Positions 42,757 to 50,761 of a DNA stretch of 60,873 bases are shown here, one piece after another. Each line of letters opens with the position of its first letter. Within the stretch, counting starts at the first letter, position 1. This DNA is from Massilia sp. GTDB lineage: Bacteria; Pseudomonadota; Gammaproteobacteria; Burkholderiales; Burkholderiaceae_D. The position numbers and the translations under genes are program-made. The notes under the pieces were generated by a model. That model saw only the letters and a list, made by a program, of their open reading frames with translations. It did not search any database and was not told the DNA's origin. The DNA is taken from contig JANYGW010000160.1 in NCBI GenBank assembly GCA_025359245.1, positions 1 to 60,873 of the forward strand, given 5' to 3'.

Positions 42757-44234
42757 GCAACCACAATCAACTCGCCGGTCAATTGATCATGATCCGGTTT
42801 CCGGGCACCGAACTCGATGCGGCCACCGCCGATTTCCTGCGTACGAACAGCGTGCGCGGGGTCTGCCTGTTCCGCCAGAACATGGTCAACGCCGAGCAAC
42901 TGACCCGGCTCACGGGCGAGCTGCGCGCGGTGATGGGCCCAAACGCGCTGATCGCCATCGACCAGGAAGGCGGCGCCGTGGTGCGCTCGACCTGGGTGCC
43001 GGCGCCACCGGCCGCGATGGGCCTGGGCGCGGCCGACGACGTCGAACTGGCCAGCAGCGTCGGCGCCGCCGTGGCGCGCGCGGTCAAGGCGCTCGGGTTC
43101 AACTGGAATTTCGCGCCGGTGCTGGACCTGAACAACAATCCGGACAATCCGGTGATTGCCGAACGCTCGTTCGGCGCCGACCCGCAGCGCGCCACCGAAC
43201 TGGCAATGGCCTGGATGGCTGGCAGCGAATCGGAAGGCGTGGCCTGCTGCGTCAAGCATTTCCCCGGCCACGGCGACACCCACGTCGATTCGCACCGCGA
43301 CCTGCCCACGGTCGACAAGCCGCTGGCGGAACTGGAGAATTTCGAATTCAAGCCGTTCCGCCTGGCCGGCAACCGCGCCCCTGCCTTGATGACGGCGCAC
43401 ATCGTCTATCCGGCACTGGATGCCGAATTCCCGGCCACGATGTCGCGCCGTATCCTGCACGACCTGCTGCGCGCCGAGTGGGACTACCGCCGCGTGATCA
43501 TCACCGACGGCATGGACATGCACGCGATCGCCGGCCGCTATGGCGCCGGGCCTGCCGCAGTGCGCGCGCTGCTGGCCGGCGCCGACATGGTGATGGCGCT
43601 CGGCACGCCGCAAACGCAGGCCGAGACCATCGCCGCGATTGCCGCCGCGATCGCCTCGGGAGAACTGCCGATGGACGAAGTGAACGCCCGTCTGCAGCGC
43701 CTGTCGGCACTGGCCGCGGCCTATCCGTGCCAGCCGCGCACTTATACCGAGGACGGCGCCGACCGCCTGGTGATGGCGCACGCCTGGCGCCGCTGCCTGA
43801 CCGCGCGTGGCAATCCGCAACGCCCGCCCATGGGCGCCAAGGTACGCCTGGTGGTGCGCCAGGACGTGGTCAGCGACGGCGTCTCCGAAGCGGGCGTGCC
43901 GGCCGCGGTGGTCGCCACGTCGCTGGGCCGCCTGTACGAAGTCGACCTGGTCACCTACGTCGACGCGGAAACGTTCGACTGGAGCGCGCTGCCCGACGAC
44001 GGCCGTTTCGTGTTCCTGGCCTCGACCTCGCGCCTGCGCTACGGCCCGAATGCGCGCGCCACTTGGACGCCCAACCTGCACCTGGCGCTGTGGAACCCTT
44101 ATCAGGCGCTCGACATCAAGGCTCCGGCGCTGATCACCTACGGTTTCGCCGCGCCCGCGCTGGACGCCGTCGATGCCTGGCTGGCCGGCACCCTGGAAGC
44201 GCAAGGAAAATGCCCGGTTCCCGGATTTGAATAA
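42753..44234 (+). CDS. nagZ: GH3 beta-N-acetylhexosaminidase with C-terminal extension (NagZ-like)
   Basis: A 493-residue family 3 glycosidase. The NagZ signature KHFPGHGDTHVDSH lies at residues 168-181 (His/Asp acid-base dyad), the nucleophile is Asp252 in IITDGMDMH, and DQEGG is near residue 70. It should release GlcNAc from chitooligosaccharides or muropeptides. No signal peptide, so it is cytoplasmic. NagZ is usually about 340 residues; residues about 355-493 form an extra alpha/beta domain as in two-domain GH3 enzymes. It is coupled (ATGA) to the transporter, implying that disaccharides are imported intact. Confidence 0.88.
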   Translation: MSNHNQLAGQLIMIRFPGTELDAATADFLRTNSVRGVCLFRQNMVNAEQLTRLTGELRAVMGPNALIAIDQEGGAVVRSTWVPAPPAAMGLGAADDVELASSVGAAVARAVKALGFNWNFAPVLDLNNNPDNPVIAERSFGADPQRATELAMAWMAGSESEGVACCVKHFPGHGDTHVDSHRDLPTVDKPLAELENFEFKPFRLAGNRAPALMTAHIVYPALDAEFPATMSRRILHDLLRAEWDYRRVIITDGMDMHAIAGRYGAGPAAVRALLAGADMVMALGTPQTQAETIAAIAAAIASGELPMDEVNARLQRLSALAAAYPCQPRTYTEDGADRLVMAHAWRRCLTARGNPQRPPMGAKVRLVVRQDVVSDGVSEAGVPAAVVATSLGRLYEVDLVTYVDAETFDWSALPDDGRFVFLASTSRLRYGPNARATWTPNLHLALWNPYQALDIKAPALITYGFAAPALDAVDAWLAGTLEAQGKCPVPGFE

Positions 44235-44249
44235 GCCACAAGGATAACC

Positions 44250-45557
44250 ATGATCGATATCGAAAAAAAAATGCGCAGTCCCCTCACTTGGGTACCGAGC
44301 CTCTACTTCGCCCAGGGCCTACCGTTCTTCGCCGTTGCGATCGTGGCGAAGCAAATGTTCAAGAGCATGGGGGTGCCCAACGACGACATCAACCACTGGA
44401 CCGCCGTGATCATGTCGGCATGGATCTTCAAGCCGCTCTGGAGTCCGTTCCTGGAGCTGGTCAGCAGCAAAAAGCTGGTGGTGGTGACGTTCCAGCTGAT
44501 CGGCGCCGCCTGCCTTGCCGGCGTGGCGCTGGGACTGCACTTCCCATTCTGGATCGCCGCCTGCGTCGGGATGCTCGGACTGGTCGCCATTTCCTCGGCT
44601 ACCCATGATATCGCCTGCGACGGTCTGTATATCGCCAGCCTGTCGGCCAAGGGTCAAGCCAGTTACGCCGGCTGGACCGGTACCTTCTTCAATGCCGGGC
44701 GTTTCATCTCCGCCGGCGGCTTGCTGCTGCTGGCAGGGCACTTGGAAAAAACGATGGGCGTAGTGCCCGCGTGGACCATCGTGTTCTGTATCCTGGCCGC
44801 GATGCTGGTCACGCTTGGCTTGTATAACAGCTGGGCGCTGCCGGTCGCAAAAAATACCCTCGCTGTCGGCACCAATGCCGCCGCCATTGCCAACACATTG
44901 AAAGAAGTGATCATCGATTACTTCCGCAAACCCGGCATCCTGGTCGCAATTATCTTTATCATCCTGTTCCGCGCCGGCGAAGCGCAGGTCCAGTCGATCG
45001 GTCCGCTGTTCTTGCGCGAGGCGCGCGCGCTCGGCGGCCTTGGCCTGTCCACGTCCGAAGTGGGCGCCGTGTACGGCACCGTCGGTACCGTCGCGTTCAT
45101 TATCGGCAGCGTGGCCGGCGGATATTTCACCTCGTGGCTGGGTCTGAAACGCGCCATCCTGGTGCTGATCCTGGCATTGAACCTGCCGAACCTGGTGTTC
45201 TACTATCTCGCTGCCAGCCTGCCGAGCAACCTGACCATTATCGGCACCGCGCTCAGTATCGAAATGTTCGGCTATGGATTCGGCTTCGTCGGCCTGATCC
45301 TCTACATGATGCAAGTGGTCGCGCCAGGGAAGTACCAGACAGCGCACTACGCATTCTCCACCGGGATCATGCAGCTTGGCCTCTCCTTGTTCACATGGTT
45401 CAGCGGCGATATCCAGATCGCGCTCGGCTACAAGAACTACTTCATCTGGGTGCTGGTGGCGTCGGTGCCGGCAGCTATTTTGTCGCAGATCATTCCGATG
45501 AGCGCCCACGAGCGCGATGCGAGCCTGCCACCCGAACAAAAGCCAGCGGTGATCTAG
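44250..45557 (+). CDS. MFS transporter, AmpG-like
   Basis: A 435-residue membrane protein with about 12 helices, starting SPLTWVPSLYFAQGLPF as AmpG-type permeases do (AmpG imports GlcNAc-anhydromuropeptides). In this operon it more likely carries GlcNAc or chitobiose, or recycled wall sugars. AAGGA lies before the ATG, 15 bases after the GH3 stop. A second uptake route beside the ABC system is notable. Confidence 0.85.
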   Translation: MIDIEKKMRSPLTWVPSLYFAQGLPFFAVAIVAKQMFKSMGVPNDDINHWTAVIMSAWIFKPLWSPFLELVSSKKLVVVTFQLIGAACLAGVALGLHFPFWIAACVGMLGLVAISSATHDIACDGLYIASLSAKGQASYAGWTGTFFNAGRFISAGGLLLLAGHLEKTMGVVPAWTIVFCILAAMLVTLGLYNSWALPVAKNTLAVGTNAAAIANTLKEVIIDYFRKPGILVAIIFIILFRAGEAQVQSIGPLFLREARALGGLGLSTSEVGAVYGTVGTVAFIIGSVAGGYFTSWLGLKRAILVLILALNLPNLVFYYLAASLPSNLTIIGTALSIEMFGYGFGFVGLILYMMQVVAPGKYQTAHYAFSTGIMQLGLSLFTWFSGDIQIALGYKNYFIWVLVASVPAAILSQIIPMSAHERDASLPPEQKPAVI

Positions 45558-45560
45558 GGC

Positions 45561-46691
45561 ATGGCGCAAGTCACCCTCAAGGGCATCCGCAAGCACTACG
45601 ACGACGGCAAACCGGTCATCCACGGGGTCGACCTGGACATCGGCGACGGCGAATTCGTCGTCTTCGTCGGCCCGTCGGGCTGCGGCAAGTCGACCTTGCT
45701 GCGCATGATCGCGGGCCTGGAACAGATCAGCGCCGGCGAACTGCATATCGGCGATCGCCTGGCCAACGCGATCCCGCCGGCCCAGCGCGGGCTGGCCATG
45801 GTGTTCCAGTCGTACGCGCTGTATCCGCACATGACGGTGTTCGAGAACCTGGCCTTCGCGCTGCGCCTGGCCGGCCACAAGGGCGCCGAACTGGAACAGG
45901 CGGTCGCGCGCGCCGCCGCCATCTTGCAGATCACCGACCTGCTGCAGCGCAAACCCAAGGAGCTCTCGGGCGGCCAGCGCCAGCGCGTGGCGATTGGCCG
46001 CGCGATCGTGCGCAAGCCGGCCGTGTTCCTGTTCGACGAGCCGCTGTCGAACCTGGACGCCAGCCTGCGCGTGCAGATGCGGGTCGAACTGGCGCGCCTG
46101 CACCGCGAGCTCGGTTCGACCATGATCTACGTGACCCATGACCAGGTCGAGGCGATGACGCTGGGGCAGCGCATCGTCGTCTTCAATGGCGGGCGCATCG
46201 AACAGGTCGGCACGCCGCACCAGCTGTACAACCAGCCGGCCAACCTGTTCGTGGCCGGCTTCCTGGGCGCCCCGAAGATGAATTTTTTGGCCGGGCGGAT
46301 CGTTCGCGCCAGCCGCAGCGCAGCGCAGGTCGCCCTGGCCGGCGGCGCGCTGCTCGAGCTGGCGGTCGACGCCAGCCGCGCCAGCGCGGGCGACCCGGTG
46401 ACGGTAGGCGCCCGCCCCGAGCACATGCCCTTGCTGTCCGAGGGTGCCAACCTGGTCGAACTGCTGGTCGGGCATGTCGAATACCTGGGCGACCAGAACG
46501 TGGCCTATGCCAGCATCGAGGGCGACCCGGCGCTGGTGGCGCTGCGCCAGGCGGCCGATGGCGCGCCCCTGCGCGCCGGCATGCGCGTACGGGCGCAGTT
46601 GCCCGCGCAACGCGGCCACCTGTTCGACGCCAGCGGCGCCGCCTTCTTACATACGGTTACCAATCCGGTGGAAATCAAGGCACCTGAATAA
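45561..46691 (+). CDS. Sugar ABC transporter ATPase (MsmK/UgpC/MalK-like)
   Basis: A 376-residue ATPase: Walker A GPSGCGKST (37-45), Q-loop VFQSYALYPHM, signature LSGGQRQR, Walker B FLFDEPLSNLDA, switch His in VTHDQ, and a C-terminal TOBE/regulatory domain (about 240-376). It should power the permeases at 41078-42756, from which it is separated by two genes. It starts three bases after the MFS stop. It is the last gene of the operon. Confidence 0.93.
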   Translation: MAQVTLKGIRKHYDDGKPVIHGVDLDIGDGEFVVFVGPSGCGKSTLLRMIAGLEQISAGELHIGDRLANAIPPAQRGLAMVFQSYALYPHMTVFENLAFALRLAGHKGAELEQAVARAAAILQITDLLQRKPKELSGGQRQRVAIGRAIVRKPAVFLFDEPLSNLDASLRVQMRVELARLHRELGSTMIYVTHDQVEAMTLGQRIVVFNGGRIEQVGTPHQLYNQPANLFVAGFLGAPKMNFLAGRIVRASRSAAQVALAGGALLELAVDASRASAGDPVTVGARPEHMPLLSEGANLVELLVGHVEYLGDQNVAYASIEGDPALVALRQAADGAPLRAGMRVRAQLPAQRGHLFDASGAAFLHTVTNPVEIKAPE

Positions 46692-46830
46692 AGATTGTGT
46701 GACAATATGCCCTTCGTCCGGATCGCGCGTCGCATGCGGCCACTATTCATTACCGAAATAGCAACCCACTGTTCGACGGGCTGCCGCGCTGGCGCGGCCG
46801 ACCGTCCTAATGTCTTTACAAGGATTCTCC

Positions 46831-48123
46831 ATGTCCCAGTTTCGTCTCGCTCGCACCAGCCTGATTTTGGCTGCAGCCCTCGGCCTGAACACCGCCCCGG
46901 CCCTGCTCACGAGCGCCTTTGCGCAAGACAAGCCGGCCGCGGCCGCCCCGACCGAAACCGTCCGCCCGGAACTGTTCAAGCTGCTCGACCCGGCCCGCGC
47001 CGCGCCGCTGCTGGCAGCGAAAAAATATGACGACGTCCAGGCCGATATCACGGCCGCCGCCGCCATCCCGAACCTGACGCCGTTCGAGGTCTATATCATC
47101 AACCGCGCCCGTCTCGAACTGGGCCTGGCCACCAAGAACGACGCGCTGACGACGCCTGCGCTGGAAGCGATCATCGCCACCAACCGCCTGCCTGCGGCCG
47201 ACCAGGCCAAATTCATCGACGCGCTCGGCGCCACCTATTTCGAGCAGAAGAACTATGCCAAGTCGGTCGAATGGTTCAAGCGCTCTAAAAAGGAAAGCGC
47301 CACGCCGGACAAGGGCAATCGCGGCTTGAGCCAGGCCTACTACATGAGCCAGGATTTCGCCAATGCCAAGAGCGAAGCCGAAAAGCTGATCGCCGATGCG
47401 GAGGCAGCGCACCAGGTTCCCACGCACGCCGACCTGACGCTGCTGGCCGATGTGGATGCCCGGCTCAAGGACATGACGGACTACGCGCTGGTGGTCGAAA
47501 AGCTGGTCGCCTATTATCCGACCGAAGCCTACTGGGCAGACATGGTGCGCCGCATCCAGGTCAAGCCAGGCTTCCGTGCTGCGCTGCGCCAGGACGTACT
47601 GCGCTTGCTGTCGAACGTTGTCAAGGCCATGAAGGCGGACGAGTACATCAGCATCGCCGAAATATCGATACTCGACGGCTTCTCGGCCGAAGCGAAAAGC
47701 ACCCTCGACGCAGGCTATGCCGCCGGCGTACTGGGCAAGGGCCCCGACGCGGCCAAGCAGAAGCAGCTGCTCGACAAGGCCGCCAAAGGCACCGCCGATG
47801 ACGCGAAAAACATTACCACTGGCGACGCTAGCGCACGCGCGGCCAAGACCGGCCAGCCGATGGTCAACCTCGGTTACGCTTACGTGACCATGGGCCAGTT
47901 CGACAAGGGTATCGAGCTGATCGAAAAAGGCATCGCCAAAGGCGGCCTGAAAAATGCCGACGACGGCAAGCTGCGCCTGGGCGAGTCGTTGGCCAAGGCC
48001 GGCCGCAAGGCTGATGCGATCAAGGTCTTCGAAGGCCTGAAGGGCAACGACGGCAGCGGCGACCTGGCGCGCTACTGGATCATGTTCCTCAAGGGTCCTG
48101 CGGCACCGGCAGCGGCCAAGTAA
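46831..48123 (+). CDS. Exported helical-repeat (TPR-like) protein
   Basis: A 430-residue protein with a signal peptide (about 1-31, ...SAFAQD) and helical hairpins throughout. Clear TPR-like units are LGATYFEQKNYAKSVEWFKRS (key parts GATYFEQ and KSVEWF) and NLGYAYVTMGQFDKGIELIEKG near residue 355. Probably a periplasmic scaffold. ATG 46831 has AAGG 7 bases upstream and is preferred to ATG 46810. It sits between the two arms of the chitin locus; a palindrome ATTGT-GTG-ACAAT lies upstream at 46694-46706. A strong terminator follows. Confidence 0.75.
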   Translation: MSQFRLARTSLILAAALGLNTAPALLTSAFAQDKPAAAAPTETVRPELFKLLDPARAAPLLAAKKYDDVQADITAAAAIPNLTPFEVYIINRARLELGLATKNDALTTPALEAIIATNRLPAADQAKFIDALGATYFEQKNYAKSVEWFKRSKKESATPDKGNRGLSQAYYMSQDFANAKSEAEKLIADAEAAHQVPTHADLTLLADVDARLKDMTDYALVVEKLVAYYPTEAYWADMVRRIQVKPGFRAALRQDVLRLLSNVVKAMKADEYISIAEISILDGFSAEAKSTLDAGYAAGVLGKGPDAAKQKQLLDKAAKGTADDAKNITTGDASARAAKTGQPMVNLGYAYVTMGQFDKGIELIEKGIAKGGLKNADDGKLRLGESLAKAGRKADAIKVFEGLKGNDGSGDLARYWIMFLKGPAAPAAAK

Positions 48124-48157
48124 AGCGGCGCGCCGTTGCGGCGCAGCCTGTAAAAAC

Positions 48158-48191
48158 AAGCGGTTCCTTGCGCAGGCAAGGGCCGCTTTTT
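48158..48191 (+). terminator. Rho-independent terminator between convergent genes
   Basis: An AAGCGG(TT)CCTTG stem pairs with CAAGG(G)CCGCTT and is followed by T residues. It separates the TPR gene from the convergent GH18 gene. Confidence 0.8.
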
Positions 48192-48204
48192 CATGTGCGG
48201 CGCG

Positions 48205-49158
48205 CTACCTGACCGACTTGCCGAAAGCGAGGTTGAAGCCGCGCGGCATCTGCGTCAGCCCGCTGCACACGGGGCTGGCGGCGCCGATCGGAGCTGCGCA
48301 CTGCCGGTCCCGATTCAGCGACCAGTAATGCAGGCCCGCCAGCTTCATCTTCCTCGCCGCCACGGCCAGCATGCGCGCGTCGGCCAGCGTGAACACATTC
48401 GCGACCACGTCGTTGACACCGATCATCGGGGTCAGCTCGATCTGCGGCAAAGGCAATCCGTATTTGCGGCTGACGTTGCGCGCCGCCTGCAGCGCCGACT
48501 TCCCCATGTCGCACAGGCCCACCTCCTTGAGCACGCAGACCTCGCGCGCACCCGGCCCGTAATCCATCACCATCAGGTTCAAGGTGAATTCGCGCATGCC
48601 GTTGCGGCGCAGCGCCGCCAGGATCGCTTCGCCCTCGCGGTTCAGGCTCTTGCCGCTGCCGTCCGAGGCCGCATGGGTAGCCACCGTGAAGCTGTAGCGC
48701 AGCTGCGGGCGCCTCGCCTGCGCCGCCTTGACGCGCAAGATCAACGACTCGACCTGTTCGGGCGACTGCCCCGCCTCGATGTCGAAATCGATCCCCAGCA
48801 AATGCTTTGATGCGTAACGGGCGATGAAGCGCTCCATGCCCTCGTCGGTGGCGCAGGTGAACATGCCGCCCTGGCCGCCGGTCGAGATGATGTAGCCGAC
48901 CCCGCTCCGGTCAAACGCCGCCACGTTCTCGTCGGCGATCTGCTGGCCGGAATACGGGCCCCATTGTTCGCTGCCGCATTCGCCGGTGGCGAAGGCCCAG
49001 CTCATGCCGCCCGGCCCGGGAATGTCGTGCGCCCATTCGATGAATGACGGCAGATGCTCCACCGGCTGCATGTAGGGACTGTAAATGAAGCGCGGCGCGG
49101 CGCCCGCCTGCGCGCTGCAGGCCAGCGCCAGCGCCGCCAGCAGGACCGCACGCCTCAT
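48205..49158 (-). CDS. GH18 chitinase-like glycosidase, secreted
   Basis: A 317-residue protein with a signal peptide (1-20) and a GH18 TIM barrel. The catalytic motif reads LGIDFDIE at 121-128: Asp124, Asp126 and the acid Glu128 are present, but the first Asp of DxxDxDxE is Leu121. A late barrel motif (LAGLHYWSLNRD) supplies the conserved Trp. Six cysteines suggest disulfides. It should cut chitin or GlcNAc-containing glycans. The start overlaps the halogenase stop (ATGA), so the two are translated together. Confidence 0.83.
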   Translation of the reverse strand: MRRAVLLAALALACSAQAGAAPRFIYSPYMQPVEHLPSFIEWAHDIPGPGGMSWAFATGECGSEQWGPYSGQQIADENVAAFDRSGVGYIISTGGQGGMFTCATDEGMERFIARYASKHLLGIDFDIEAGQSPEQVESLILRVKAAQARRPQLRYSFTVATHAASDGSGKSLNREGEAILAALRRNGMREFTLNLMVMDYGPGAREVCVLKEVGLCDMGKSALQAARNVSRKYGLPLPQIELTPMIGVNDVVANVFTLADARMLAVAARKMKLAGLHYWSLNRDRQCAAPIGAASPVCSGLTQMPRGFNLAFGKSVR

Positions 49159-50681
49159 CGCGCCGCGTCCGCCATCTCCTGCAGGACCAGCTTGTGGTCC
49201 TTGAAGTTGAGCGTGCAGCGACGCATGAATTCGGCCATTTGCACGCGCTGGCTGGCGTGCACGGCGGCGGCGCCGGGCGCCGAGGGCCGCGCGACCGGGA
49301 ACAGGCCCATGCCGGCCATCAACGCGTACCACGAGCCAACCGGATAGTAGCGCTCCAGGTCCTGGCGCGCGAGCTCGGCCGACAGGTCCCTGGCCTGCAG
49401 CCAGGTGCCGAAAATCTGCTTCAGCGAATCGGACATGCCGTCGAGCTGGTTCGCATTGTCGCGCCAGAAGTCGGTATCGGTGCGCGAACTGGTCTTGAAG
49501 TGGGCCACGATGTAGTCGCGGTGGCCGTCGAAAAAGCCGTTCACTTCGTCGTTGTAGGCGGCCCGCGCCTGCGCGCTGTAATCGCCCTTGTCGAGGAACA
49601 GCGCGAAGATCGCCACCGTCATCTGGGTCAGGTACAACGCGGTTGCCTCGAGCGGCTCGAGGAAGCCTTGCGACAGGCCGACCGCCACGCAGTTCCTGTT
49701 CCAGTGCTGCGCGACGCGACCGATTTTCATTTTCAGGTGGCGCGCCGGCGTGTCCGCCTCGAGCAGGCCGAGCTTGCTGCGCAGTTCGGTCTCGGCATGG
49801 TCGGCGCTGCAGTAACGGCTGCTGTACACATAGCCGTTGCCGTAGCGGTTGGTTAGCGGGATCTGCCATGCCCAGCCATACTTCATCGCGGTCGATACCG
49901 TCTGCGGCGCGATGGCGCCTTCGAGCGGTGTCGGCATCGCGATCGCCGCGTCGTTGAACAGCACCTTGGCGTAGCTGACGAAGGGGGTGTGCAGGGTCTG
50001 GTCGATCAACAGCGCGGAAAAGCCCGAGCAGTCGACGAACAGGTCGGCCTCGACGCGCTCACCCTCGCGCGTGTGGACGGCGGCGATATCGCCGCTCGCG
50101 TCGAGCGTCGCGTGCGTGACGTGGCAGACCTGGTAGCGCACGCCCCGTTCGAGCGCTTTCTTGTGCAGGAATTTGCCCAGCAGCGCGGCATCGAAATGGT
50201 AGCCATAGCTGGCGTCAAACGGGAAATTGTCGCTGGCGATCGGAGCGCGCTGGTTGACGACCAGCGCGTGCGACAGGAAATAGTCATTCGGGAGCACCGG
50301 CACATCGACGCCCTGCAGCCTGGCGTGGACGTTCTGGATGAAGACAGGCTGGGTCAGCTTGTCGACCATCGTCGAAAATTGGTGGAAATAACTGGTAAAG
50401 CCCGGCTTGGTGGACCAGCCGTCGAAGCTAATGCCGCTCTTGTAGGTCGCGTTACATTGCGGCATCCACTCGCTTTCGGCAATATTCAGGCTGTCGAAGA
50501 AGCGCTTCAGGGCCGGGGTCGAGCCTTCGCCCACGCCGATCACGCCCACGGTGGGCGACTCGAGCACGGTGATGGCGACGCCTTTGGAGGCCAGCGTGTC
50601 GGCCAGGATCATCGCGCTCATCCAGCCGGCCGAGCCGCCGCCGACGATGACGATTTTTTTCAGTTCAGATGCATTTTTCAC
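49155..50681 (-). CDS. Flavin-dependent tryptophan halogenase family protein
   Basis: A 508-residue flavoprotein: FAD motif GGGSAG (14-19), GVGEGSTP, candidate catalytic Lys81 (ATYKSG, equivalent to Lys79 of PrnA), the halogenase signature WxWxIP (WAWQIP), and EPLEATALYL near the active-site Glu. Family members use FADH2, chloride or bromide and oxygen to halogenate indoles. Many environmental ones sit beside TonB receptors and glycan genes with unknown substrate, as here. GTG 50681 has GGGAG 6 bases upstream. No flavin reductase gene is adjacent. It ends in an ATGA overlap with GH18. Confidence 0.87.
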   Translation of the reverse strand: MKNASELKKIVIVGGGSAGWMSAMILADTLASKGVAITVLESPTVGVIGVGEGSTPALKRFFDSLNIAESEWMPQCNATYKSGISFDGWSTKPGFTSYFHQFSTMVDKLTQPVFIQNVHARLQGVDVPVLPNDYFLSHALVVNQRAPIASDNFPFDASYGYHFDAALLGKFLHKKALERGVRYQVCHVTHATLDASGDIAAVHTREGERVEADLFVDCSGFSALLIDQTLHTPFVSYAKVLFNDAAIAMPTPLEGAIAPQTVSTAMKYGWAWQIPLTNRYGNGYVYSSRYCSADHAETELRSKLGLLEADTPARHLKMKIGRVAQHWNRNCVAVGLSQGFLEPLEATALYLTQMTVAIFALFLDKGDYSAQARAAYNDEVNGFFDGHRDYIVAHFKTSSRTDTDFWRDNANQLDGMSDSLKQIFGTWLQARDLSAELARQDLERYYPVGSWYALMAGMGLFPVARPSAPGAAAVHASQRVQMAEFMRRCTLNFKDHKLVLQEMADAAR

Positions 50682-50714
50682 AGTGCACTCCCGCGGTGTG
50701 GCGTCCAGACGCAA

Positions 50715-50744
50715 GAAAACGGGGCCAAACCGGGCCCCGTTTTC
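50715..50744. terminator. Bidirectional terminator after the TonB receptor gene
   Basis: AAAACGGGGCC pairs with GGCCCCGTTTT across a 6-base loop. It lies between the receptor stop and the halogenase start on the minus strand, so the halogenase-GH18 pair depends on read-through or its own promoter. Confidence 0.8.
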
Positions 50745-50761
50745 GCTTGCTTGCAAGCGTA

